Shown one piece after another: positions 26,151-34,438 of a stretch of DNA of 64,000 nucleotides. Origin of the DNA: Candidatus Gastranaerophilales bacterium (GTDB taxonomy: Bacteria; Cyanobacteriota; Vampirovibrionia; Gastranaerophilales; Gastranaerophilaceae); assembly GCA_944325605.1 (NCBI GenBank), contig CALVAX010000004.1, forward strand, positions 84,237 to 148,236, read 5' to 3'. Each line of letters starts with the position of its first letter. The first letter of the stretch is position 1. The notes under the pieces were generated by a model. The model was not told where the DNA came from. It did no database searches and worked only from the letters and a program-made list of their open reading frames with translations. A program made the position numbers and the translations under genes.

Positions 26151-28754
26151 TTAATTTTTTAATTCACTTTCTATTTTTGAAAGAATTTCATCCAGTTTTG
26201 ATGCGTCTTTAATTCCGCCCTGTGCAAAATTCGGACGTCCGCCTCCGTTGGCACCTGTAAATCTTGCAATTTCTCCGACAATCTTGCCGGCATTGATGCC
26301 TTTTTTCACAAAAGCATCCGAAACTTTTGCCATTACTGTTTTCGAGTTTGCAAGAACAATAACACTTTCGCCGAATTTGTTGGACAAAAATTCAATACCG
26401 ATTTTAGCGCCCAGAGGCGTAATATCTTCAATTTTTGAAATAAACAGCTTGCCGCCTTCGATTTCCTGAGCTTTTGAGGCAAATGTTGCGAATTTAGCTC
26501 TTGCATTTTCTTCCTCGAGTTTTTCTATTTTTTTTGAAAGCTCTTTATTTTCGTCAGCAAGTTTTTCGACACGTTCCACAACTTCGTTATAGTGGGCTTT
26601 GAACATTAAAGAAAGCTTATCCATTTCTTTAACTTTAGCATTCATAAACTCAAATGCCGAACGTCCGACAACGACTTCAATACGTCTTGTACCTGCGGCA
26701 ATCGCGCCTTCTGTCACGATTTTGACCAGTCTTAAGTTACCTATATTTCTTGCGTGAGTGCCGGCACAAAATTCTTTTGAAATGCAGGTTTTGCCGTCAG
26801 TGATTGACACAACTCTTACAACATCGTCGTATTTTTCGCCGAAAAGTGCTGTTGCACCGGTAAGTTTTGCCTTTTCTATGTCCATAACTTCCGTCACGAC
26901 ATCATAGCCCTTAGAAATCCAGTTGTTCATAATGTCTTCAACCTTGAAAATTTCCTCAGGCGTCATTGCACGGTTGAATGTAAAGTCAAATCTCATTCTG
27001 TTTTCTTCAACAAGCGAACCTGCCTGATGAACTTCGTCGCCGAGAACCTTTATCAATGCAGCCTGCAGAAGGTGGGCTGATGTGTGATGAAGCCTGATTT
27101 CTTCTCGTCTTGCAACGTCAATCATCGCCTTAACTTTTTCGCCGGTTGTGATTTCACCGTTGATTAATTTAGCCCTGTGGACAAAAAGTTGATTGACTTT
27201 AAAAGTTGTCAGAACTTCTGCTTTCATATTTTCATTTTCAATAACGCCGCTGTCGCCGACCTGTCCGCCGCATTCTGCGTAGAAAGGTGTTTTGTCAAGA
27301 ACAATATCAACATATCCGTCGCCTTCGACAGTTGCAAGAATTTTGGCATCAGCTTCGTTTTCGCTATATCCGACAAACTCTGTTGAACCGACTTCATCCT
27401 CAATTTTTGCATACTTCATATCGCCTGTAACAGAAAGTTTTGCGGTTGCTGCTTTGGCACGTTCTTTCTGCTCCTGCATTGCGGATTTGTAACCTTCTTC
27501 ATCAACCTTCAGGCCGTTTTCCTGTGCGATTTCTTTTGTAAGTTCAAGCGGAAATCCGTAGGTATCGTAAAGTTTGAAAGCATTTTCGCCGTCAATGTCT
27601 TTTTTGTTAACAATAAATTCATCAAGAAGTTTGTAGCCTCTGTCGAGAGTTTTGTTGAAGCGTTCTTCTTCTTTTTTGATTGTGTCAACAATTTTTGCTT
27701 TGTTTTTGACTAAATCCGGATAAGCCTCGCCGTAAGCGTCAACGACAACGTCAACAAGTTTGTACAGGAACGGCAAATCCATACCGAGAATTTTACCATG
27801 GCGGAGTGCACGTCTTAAAATCATTCTCAAAACATAGCTTCTGCCTTCGTTTCCGGGGATTACACCGTCAGAGATGAGGAAAGTTACGCATCTTGCATGG
27901 TCTGTAATTATACGGAGAGAAATGTCTGTTTTTTCCGATTTTTTATATGGAACACCGGACATTTCGCAAACTTTGTCTAAAATCGGCCTTAAAAGATCTG
28001 TTTCAAAGGTTGAAGCAACACCCTGACAAACCATTGTAATACGTTCAAGCCCCATGCCTGTATCAACGTTTTTGCTGTCTAAAGGCGACTGGTTGCCTTC
28101 TTCATCCTGATAAAGTTCCGTAAACACAAGGTTCCAGATTTCAACCCATCTGTCACATTCGCAGGTATCAATTCCGCAGCCTCTGGGATCATCGCATTTG
28201 TACTGTTCGCCTAAATCATAATGGATTTCTGAACACGGGCCACATGAGCCTGAAGCTCCCGGAGGACCCCAGAAGTTGTCTTTTTTACCTTTACGCTTAA
28301 TTCTTTCTGCCGGAACACCGACACTTCTCCAGATTTCGTAAGCCTCGTCATCCGTTTCAAAAATCGTAATCCACAGGCGGTCTTTGTCGAGTTTCAGAAC
28401 CTCTGTAACAAACTCCCATGCCCACGGAATAATTTCTTTTTTATAATAATCGCCGAAAGAAAAGTTTCCGAGCATTTCAAAAAAAGTATGGTGTCTTGGA
28501 GTACGCCCGACGTTTTCAATATCACTATCTTTACCGCCGGCTCTTGCACATTTCTGGCAGGAAGCCGCACGCGGCGGATCATAAGGTGATTTTACAATCC
28601 CCAAAAATATTGGCAAAAACTGCAGCATTCCGGCTGTAGTCAAAAGCACTGTCGGGTTGTCCGGCACAAGGCTTGAACTCTCGACAATTGTGTGCTGGTG
28701 TTTGTCTTTAAAATAATTCAAATATAATTTACGAATTTCATTTCCGGTTAGCAT
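26151..28754 (-). CDS. alaS: Alanine-tRNA ligase
   Basis: An 867-residue class II synthetase. The catalytic core (1 to ~450) starts MLTGNEIRKLYLNYFKDKHQ and has the RAASCQKCARAGGKDSDIENVG and HHTFFEMLGNFSFGDYYK blocks. The editing domain shows HHTSAHLLQAALIKVLGDEVHQ near 555 and the CAGTHARNIG zinc residues near 664. The C-terminal coiled coil and C-Ala domain end in GGRPNFAQGG. Full length and intact. The only unusual item is the CRDPRG-like Cys-rich insert (CDDPRGCGIDTCECDRW near 190), an extra putative Zn site known from some AlaRS. Confidence 0.97.
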   Translation of the reverse strand: MLTGNEIRKLYLNYFKDKHQHTIVESSSLVPDNPTVLLTTAGMLQFLPIFLGIVKSPYDPPRAASCQKCARAGGKDSDIENVGRTPRHHTFFEMLGNFSFGDYYKKEIIPWAWEFVTEVLKLDKDRLWITIFETDDEAYEIWRSVGVPAERIKRKGKKDNFWGPPGASGSCGPCSEIHYDLGEQYKCDDPRGCGIDTCECDRWVEIWNLVFTELYQDEEGNQSPLDSKNVDTGMGLERITMVCQGVASTFETDLLRPILDKVCEMSGVPYKKSEKTDISLRIITDHARCVTFLISDGVIPGNEGRSYVLRMILRRALRHGKILGMDLPFLYKLVDVVVDAYGEAYPDLVKNKAKIVDTIKKEEERFNKTLDRGYKLLDEFIVNKKDIDGENAFKLYDTYGFPLELTKEIAQENGLKVDEEGYKSAMQEQKERAKAATAKLSVTGDMKYAKIEDEVGSTEFVGYSENEADAKILATVEGDGYVDIVLDKTPFYAECGGQVGDSGVIENENMKAEVLTTFKVNQLFVHRAKLINGEITTGEKVKAMIDVARREEIRLHHTSAHLLQAALIKVLGDEVHQAGSLVEENRMRFDFTFNRAMTPEEIFKVEDIMNNWISKGYDVVTEVMDIEKAKLTGATALFGEKYDDVVRVVSITDGKTCISKEFCAGTHARNIGNLRLVKIVTEGAIAAGTRRIEVVVGRSAFEFMNAKVKEMDKLSLMFKAHYNEVVERVEKLADENKELSKKIEKLEEENARAKFATFASKAQEIEGGKLFISKIEDITPLGAKIGIEFLSNKFGESVIVLANSKTVMAKVSDAFVKKGINAGKIVGEIARFTGANGGGRPNFAQGGIKDASKLDEILSKIESELKN

Positions 28755-28832
28755 AATTAATTCCTCTAAAATTGTTTACATTATAAAAAAATTATACAAC
28801 AAAAAAACTGCAACCTTAAGGCGCAGTTTTTA

Positions 28833-28980
28833 GGATTTATATAGTAAATTCCACTAAAAACTTTAAAACTGCGTCATACTGAGCGTTAGCGAAATATCTA
28901 AATGAAAAAGATTCTTCGGGCTTTAGCCCTCAGAATGACGGGCTTTTAATAGTATCTGGGAAATTTGCTATATAAGTCCC
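28833..28980. repeat. MITE-like palindromic element, copy 2
   Basis: Ends GGATTTATATAGTAAATTCC (from 28833) and GGGAAATTTGCTATATAAGT (to 28978) are inverted matches. The inside carries GTCATACTGAGC and CTCAGAATGACG arms. It fills most of the gap between the alaS start and the EF-hand gene's end. Nothing else is visible in 28755-29007. Confidence 0.85.
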
Positions 28981-29007
28981 CGGTTTTTCCGAAATGAAAT
29001 TAAATTT

Positions 29008-30171
29008 TTATTTTTTGAACTGGTCAAGAAGCATATTATGTTGTTCAAGATAATTGAGCCATTTCTGTTTTTCCGGCGGAACATCCGCTCTTGTTTTGCC
29101 GTCTAAAAGCGTTTCATCTCCTGCTGTGCCGTTTAGCTCAGGTAAAATTTTGCTGAAGAAAGTTTGCGTATCTACAGACCAGTCATTGCCGTCAAAATTC
29201 TTGCCTGTTGAGCGCTCAACAATATCAATATAATCAACAATCTGCTGCACTGTCATATTGGAAGTTTTTTCAAAGTTCTGACGTGCCGCACTGTTTTCAG
29301 GTTTTAATAAGGCACGAAAATCAGAAGCTTTCATATTTCTTAACTCCTTCCACTCAGCCTGATACATTCTGTACATCGCAGGTGACATTGCATCCGTTTC
29401 TTCTTTAGGAAGTGCCTTAAACGCTGCCCAGGCAAGCCTGTTTTTCATTTCAGAAGCGCTATTTGTATCGCTGTCGGCTTCCAATGATCCGAACACAAGT
29501 GCGCAGGAATTTTGAGGCGCCATCGGTGGCTTGGAAAGATCCCCGCCGCAGCATGAATCAGTCTGAACAGGTGTTGCAAGACGGGTGTATGCATCAAGAT
29601 TCAATCTGCCGTACAGGGCATTCTCTTTAAACAACCACCTGTTTGCCTGTATTTTCATTGCATCATACAGAAGCTGCGTTTCTTCTTCCGTCAATTCTCT
29701 GCCGTAAAATTCTTTTGCACCTGCCCTTATCCCGACCATAGGATTGTCGTCTTCAATCCAGGTTTTGCACCAGGACTCAAAGTCATCCCCTTTGTAAGTT
29801 GAATTCTTTTTAATGTTATATTTTTTGCCGAATTCTCCGGTTGTTAAATCTCCATTCAAATGCCCGCCGTCAGTATTATGATTGGTCCATTTTGCATCTT
29901 CAACATTGTCAATTTCACCGTTTCCGTCCAAATCAATTCTCATCCATTTGTTGACATTGCGCTCTGCCTTAAATATGGCATCTTCCATCGCAACCAGATC
30001 CTTACCGGTATAACCTGCCGCTTTTAATTCTTCTCGTGAAATTGAGCCATTTTTATCTTTGTCGAGTTTTGTGAAAAGACTTTCTTTTATATGAGTGTCT
30101 TTTGAATCAGTTTTTTGTGTTTTCTTATCCGAATATTGTCCTGCGCTGTTTATCGGGTTAATCTCTGTCAT
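29008..30171 (-). CDS. EF-hand-containing protein, unknown function
   Basis: A 387-residue protein without a signal peptide. After a polar ~35-residue N-terminus come two EF-hand-like calcium loops, DKDKNGSISREE near residue 39 and DLDGNGEIDNVED near 79, and a third degenerate loop (NTDGGHLNGDLTTGEF near 93). The remainder is helical with a central QTDSCCGGDLSKPP Cys motif near 205 and no recognised catalytic site. It follows the 118-residue gene by 25 bp and likely shares its promoter next to the CCACA tract. Its polar N-terminus resembles that of the calpain-like protein at 9472; a shared export route is speculation. Confidence 0.65.
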   Translation of the reverse strand: MTEINPINSAGQYSDKKTQKTDSKDTHIKESLFTKLDKDKNGSISREELKAAGYTGKDLVAMEDAIFKAERNVNKWMRIDLDGNGEIDNVEDAKWTNHNTDGGHLNGDLTTGEFGKKYNIKKNSTYKGDDFESWCKTWIEDDNPMVGIRAGAKEFYGRELTEEETQLLYDAMKIQANRWLFKENALYGRLNLDAYTRLATPVQTDSCCGGDLSKPPMAPQNSCALVFGSLEADSDTNSASEMKNRLAWAAFKALPKEETDAMSPAMYRMYQAEWKELRNMKASDFRALLKPENSAARQNFEKTSNMTVQQIVDYIDIVERSTGKNFDGNDWSVDTQTFFSKILPELNGTAGDETLLDGKTRADVPPEKQKWLNYLEQHNMLLDQFKK

Positions 30172-30196
30172 TAGTTATACTCCTCTCTGTGTTGTT

Positions 30197-30553
30197 TTAT
30201 ACATTTTGTGTAGTGTTTTCCTGCGCAATATCCCAAACACTTGTATCCATAGGAATGCTTGATGGTATGCCTCTGGCTTTTTTATCTGATTTGTGGGTAT
30301 CGTCCTGAATTCCGGCTTCGGCACTTATCTTTTTGCCCTCTTCGCCATGAAGCATACCTGTAAAACTTTTACCTTCCTGCTTTGCCGTAAATATTGACAA
30401 CTCCCTTGCATAACCTCCGCTGTATCCCGCAATATTTGCAAGCGGAACAGTGTCGCTCCCGTCAAAATCAGTTCTGCCGTTCATCAAAGTAATCATATCT
30501 TTAGGATTAAATCCCGGAAACTGAGTGTAAATATCCCCGACAGTGATTGTCAT
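30197..30553 (-). CDS. Unknown protein, first gene of the EF-hand operon
   Basis: A 118-residue protein starting MTITVGDIYTQFPGFNPKDM; AAAGGAGC lies before the ATG. It has a predicted small alpha/beta N-terminal part and a polar, likely disordered C-terminal third rich in Lys/Asp/Ser/Thr. No signal peptide and no known family. A run of 17 CCACA units begins 72 bp upstream of the start, just above the AT-rich promoter region, so transcript level could vary with repeat number. Confidence 0.55.
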   Translation of the reverse strand: MTITVGDIYTQFPGFNPKDMITLMNGRTDFDGSDTVPLANIAGYSGGYARELSIFTAKQEGKSFTGMLHGEEGKKISAEAGIQDDTHKSDKKARGIPSSIPMDTSVWDIAQENTTQNV

Positions 30554-30624
30554 AATAGTGTATGCTCCTTTCTTTATATAAAATCTGTATATTTATATAA
30601 AGTATTTTTGGACAAATTTATTGC

Positions 30625-30709
30625 CCACACCACACCACACCACACCACACCACACCACACCACACCACACCACACCACACCACACCACACCACACCACAC
30701 CACACCACA
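30625..30709. repeat. (CCACA)17 pentanucleotide tract
   Basis: Exactly 17 perfect copies of CCACA over 85 bp. A minus-strand ORF runs through it encoding repeated WCGVV, but it has no ribosome site and I take it as an artefact. Position is upstream of the putative promoter (TTGTCC on the minus strand near 30611) of the 30553 gene. Confidence 0.97.
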
Positions 30710-30848
30710 AAGCCATTGTAGCAAGAGTTTTAGATGTTTTAAATTCATATTTACATTTCGTAACATTCGCACATTTTAACAGCAGTTTTACAGAATAAAA
30801 ACCTGAGCGCAAAGACTCAATACGTTAATTACGCACAAATTCTCCCAC

Positions 30849-31033
30849 GGGAGTTATGTAGCAAATTCCACCAAAAATTTTCAAAATAGCGTCATACTGA
30901 GCACTCTGCCGAACAAAACGATTAAGTATCGTTTTGTGAGAGGCCGAAGTATCTCAATAAAAAAATTCTTAGGACTTTAGTCCTCAGAATGACGGATGTT
31001 TATAGTATCTGTTGAATTTGCCACATAACTCTC
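30849..31033. repeat. MITE-like palindromic element, copy 3
   Basis: Starts GGGAGTTATGTAGCAAATTC and ends GAATTTGCCACATAACTCTC. It is the longest copy because an extra hairpin (AACGATTAAGTATCGTT, about 30917-30935) lies in the middle. Same orientation as copies 2 and 4. About 110 bp left of the tRNA-Arg gene. Apart from this and the CCACA tract, the interval 30710-31139 shows only AT-rich sequence. Confidence 0.8.
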
Positions 31034-31139
31034 GCTCCCTCCCTCTTGCATTCGAAAATTTTTATGATAACATAATCAGCGGAGGGAATATACAGATACC
31101 CCACGAAACCAAACGTCTGTTTAGACCCTCTGGATCCAA

Positions 31140-31186
<47 letters not shown>

Positions 31187-31213
<27 letters not shown>

Positions 31214-32671
31214 AATTTTTTCAAAATCAGCCTTTTCCGCAATATAGCAGAAGGGCTTTTTATATGTCCAGCTTAGGTTTCCGGATTTTAGTATGCAGTT
31301 CGAAAGTAGTGTTTTCAACAATTCGGCTTTGTTTTCATCCGAAACCTGCAAATACTTGTCATATGTGTTTTCCAGAAGTTCTAAAGTTAAATTTATCTCA
31401 TCCATGAACTTTTGATTTGACTTGTCTAATGCTTCTATCCGTGCTTTTAGCACAATCAACCGCTCCTGCCGAAGTTCATTTTCTTCCTGCCAACGCTCGG
31501 GAGAAATTATTCCGTCAAGTTTGTCCTGATATATCGCACGGATTTCATTCCTTATTTTTTCGGCTTCTGTATTCAGTCTTCTTAAACTTTCGGATTGAAA
31601 ATCCTGTTCCTGCTTATTTAATTCTACCACTGCGTCTAAAATCCGCTGACGAATATTTTTGTCTAACTGAACGGCTTTCACTGCGTCGCCGAGCCGGTCT
31701 AACAACTCGTGTTCTTTATAGTATTTATGATTTTTGCATTTGTCTTTGCCGTATGCCCATGTACAACGGTAGTAGATATATTTTTGTTTTTTTATTTCAC
31801 CGACAATTGAACATCCGCAGTCACCGCAGGTTAGAAAATTACCAAGTAAAAATTTATGCTTATTGTAAAGCGGTTTGTTATCCTTTTTAAACGCGCTTTG
31901 AACACGCATAAACAGTTGATTTGAAATTAGCGGAGTATGCGTTCCTTGCATTAGCTGCCCTTTGAAGCGAAACATCCCTATGTAAAAAGGATTTTTCAAC
32001 ATATCTTCAAGAGCACCGGCGGTAATCTTAGGAGAATACGGACGGTAAGAATATCCTTCTTTTACAAGTTGCGCTGCTGTATCTTTTACGGAAATATTGC
32101 CGCTTGAATATATTTCAAACGCTCTTTTGATAAAAGGTGCCGTAGTCTGGTTTACTTCAATAATACTTTTTCCCCGCTCATTTCTTACATTTTTGTAGCC
32201 GTACGGCGCACGGTTCGGAAAGATACCTTCTTCAGCTTTTTCTTTCAAACCTTTTCTTGTTTCTTCACGAAGGTTATCTATGAAATTTTTTGCCATTAAA
32301 ACTTTTAATCCATGAACAAACTTTTGATGAGAGGAGGCTTCGTCATTAATAATCTCATGTTCTTTTACAAAATGAAGTTCAAATTTCCCTTCATCAATAA
32401 GTCCGTAGTCTGATGGATTTCTATACAAACGGTCTGTTTTTTCAACAAGAATTGTGTTTACATCTTTGGATTGTTTGAGAAATTTAACCATTGCATTGAA
32501 CTGTTTTCGTCCGGATTTTTTAGCGGTTTCGGATTCGGTGAACTCTTTCACTATCTGAATATTATTATTGCGTGCATAATCCTGTAACAATTTAACCTGC
32601 GCCGGTATTGAAAACCCCTGACGCTCCTGTTCATCCGATGAAACCCGCGCATACAACACAGCTTTTTTCAA
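31187..32671 (-). CDS. Large serine recombinase (integrase)
   Basis: A 494-residue site-specific recombinase. Start is TTG at 32671, chosen because AAAAGGAG precedes it and the protein then begins (M)KKAVLYARVSSDEQERQGFS, with the catalytic Ser in YARVSS; upstream in-frame codons have no domain match. Residues 1-140 are the resolvase domain (EKTDRLYRNPSDY). Then come the recombinase domain (GYKN...KRAFEIYSSGN), the zinc ribbon (CGDCGCSIVGE...YYRCTWAYGKDKCKN) and a long coiled coil before the C-terminus. The last seven codons lie inside tRNA-Arg, so the frame crosses the island/chromosome junction. It integrates or excises the element. Confidence 0.92.
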
Positions 32672-32774
32672 AATCAATACTCCTTTTTGTTTATAATATA
32701 ATTCTACATGAAATCTGCGTCCTGATAAACAGATTATTACAGAAATTTCATGAATATATGTAAAGGAATTAAAC

Positions 32775-33767
32775 ATGCCGGACATTTTTAAAAGAATTGA
32801 TGACAGAACATTTTTTATTTTGTATGCACTGACAAAACAACCAGACCTTCGTGTACCGACACTTTCAGCGCTATATGGGGAAACACCATTTAACGAAATT
32901 TGTATAGAATTTGACAATCTAAAAAGGTTTGAAATTGAAACTATGCTGACCTATGCTCCAAGCGAAGCTGTTGATATGGAAACACTGGAGAAAATTAAAG
33001 AATATGAAACTGAGATAAAAGAATTTTTAACCGGAGAAGGGTTTGCGCAACAAACCTCTATTGTTGCAAGAAAATTAGTACCTTATGCTGCTGAAGCTCA
33101 ATTTATCTGCAAGTCACCCGAAAGACTGCAAGAAAAAATTGATGAATATTTTACAAATTCAGAATCAAGCCGGAAATTATACTTTTACAACTATGAAAAA
33201 CATCTAAAAATCTTTGAAGAGGTAAATGAATGGGCGATTACCGGCATGACAGCACCGTATAAAATAGGTTTTGACAGATTCCTTCAATTTATTCATGAAA
33301 AAAATATAAGTAAATATGCATTTTTTCATTTTTTATATCAGCTTGAAAAGTCAGGAAGTATTAAAATATCAGAATTATCAGTTCAAGGAGGCGTCCCGCT
33401 TATAATATTTGAAACTTTGAAGCAAAAAATCCATAAGCCTGTGAAAAAAGAAGTACCGCAGGGAAGAGAATTAGCACATTTTCAAACACTTCATTTATAT
33501 GAAAACGGAATAATTGATACGGCACAAGACGGGAAATTCTTCCGGTGCGATACTATAGAAGCCCGCTTATTTGAGATGTTTTTTAGACAGCCATATCAGA
33601 ATCATTCATACCGCTCAATTGAATCTAGGATAGGTGTGTACAAAGAGATGCCTAAAAGAATTTCAAAAGCCCGAATAAAACTTCAAAGAATTTTGAAAAA
33701 TAATAACAAAAAATATTTTATCAATAATCAAAAAAATAAAACCTACAAATTTACACAGCCTGATTAG
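32775..33767 (+). CDS. Island-encoded protein, possible winged-helix C-terminus
   Basis: A 330-residue protein behind AAAGGAATTAAAC. It is mostly helical and charged. The last ~60 residues (ARLFEMFFRQ...SKARIKLQRIL...YKFTQPD) look like a winged helix of the response-regulator DNA-binding type, where a recognition helix is followed by a hairpin. First gene of the plus-strand replication side of the island, 100 bp from the divergent recombinase; control of excision or replication is possible. I do not recognise the family. A terminator follows 30 bp downstream. Confidence 0.6.
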   Translation: MPDIFKRIDDRTFFILYALTKQPDLRVPTLSALYGETPFNEICIEFDNLKRFEIETMLTYAPSEAVDMETLEKIKEYETEIKEFLTGEGFAQQTSIVARKLVPYAAEAQFICKSPERLQEKIDEYFTNSESSRKLYFYNYEKHLKIFEEVNEWAITGMTAPYKIGFDRFLQFIHEKNISKYAFFHFLYQLEKSGSIKISELSVQGGVPLIIFETLKQKIHKPVKKEVPQGRELAHFQTLHLYENGIIDTAQDGKFFRCDTIEARLFEMFFRQPYQNHSYRSIESRIGVYKEMPKRISKARIKLQRILKNNNKKYFINNQKNKTYKFTQPD

Positions 33768-33796
33768 AAAGTAATAAAAAATCTTCACACTAAAAT

Positions 33797-33827
33797 AAAA
33801 TCTTCACTTTTTGTGAAGATTTTTTAT
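33797..33827. terminator. Hairpin terminator
   Basis: AAAATCTTCAC (33797-33807) pairs with GTGAAGATTTT (33813-33823) and runs into a T-rich tail. An extra copy of AATCTTCACA lies just upstream at about 33779-33788. Confidence 0.8.
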
Positions 33828-33926
33828 TTTGCAACCAGCCCCGATTTGCTTAATTTGACGGATAAAATATTCACGAATTTTCTGCAAATCATTTTTATAT
33901 TTTCAAGTGAACCATACACTTAATGT

Positions 33927-34094
33927 ATGAATTATAAAATCCAACAAGAAAAAACCTTCTGGCAAAAATACACAGATGAAAAACTCTCGGATGAGAATAT
34001 CTTCGAGATTAATCAAAATCTACAAAACTTTGCCGGAGCACTTTTGAAAATACGAACAGAATTAAAAAATAAAAAGGAGAAAAGAAATGACTAA
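33927..34094 (+). CDS. Small helical island protein
   Basis: A 55-residue ORF starting MNYKIQQEKTFWQKYTDEKL with no strong ribosome site. It is charged and likely helical, ending in a Lys-rich tail. It overlaps the next small gene by eight bases (AAAAGGAG before that start lies inside this frame). Resembles small accessory genes placed before replication genes in plasmids; no family recognised. Confidence 0.45.
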   Translation: MNYKIQQEKTFWQKYTDEKLSDENIFEINQNLQNFAGALLKIRTELKNKKEKRND

Positions 34095-34289
34095 AAAAGA
34101 ATTCTGTATTCAAATTTTATCATTTTGGATAAAAGAGACAATAAATTCTACATAGTACCACCGTTAAAGGTGACTAAGACTTTTTTAAAGTGGTTGGAAG
34201 ATAATCCACAAATATTTATACAGATGATTGAAGATAATATCTTAAAAATGAAAGACGAGGAAAATATGGAAAGAAAAATACTAACTTAA
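34087..34289 (+). pseudogene. Small island gene disrupted by a one-base A-tract loss
   Basis: The ATG at 34087 has an excellent ribosome site (AAAAGGAGAAAAG), but as written the frame stops after 22 codons (34155). Adding one A to the six-A run at 34093-34098 gives an unbroken ~67-codon frame to 34289, with the sensible sequence FIILDKRDNKFYIVPPLKV and TFLKWLEDNPQIFIQMIEDN. Either a true frameshift or a base-calling error in a homopolymer. Function unknown. Confidence 0.55.
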
Positions 34290-34438
34290 TTATCGTTGAT
34301 GATAAGTATGGTGTTTTTTACTTATGGGAAAATGCAAACTTAACCCCTGAGGAAATTGAAAGATTTAAAAATTCAACAGATGAAGATTATGACAGACTTT
34401 TAGAATATTTGAGAGGGAGAGTAGATGAAAACAAATAA
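34266..34438 (+). pseudogene. Second small island gene disrupted by an A-tract loss
   Basis: From the ATG at 34266 the frame stops after seven codons. One more A in the five-A run at 34274-34278 would open a 57-residue frame to 34438 (NTNLIIVDDKYGVFYLWENA, then LTPEEIERFKNSTDEDYDRLL). It would overlap the primase start at 34425 by 14 bases, as expected for a coupled gene. The acidic, compact protein is unlike any family I know. Confidence 0.5.

Noticed and set aside
30625..30709. CRISPR array
   Set aside because: The repeats are 5 bp and contiguous with no spacers; no cas gene in the window.
30618..30812. Minus-strand open frame encoding repeated WCGVV
   Set aside because: Caused by the CCACA tract; no ribosome site and no homologous pattern outside the tract.
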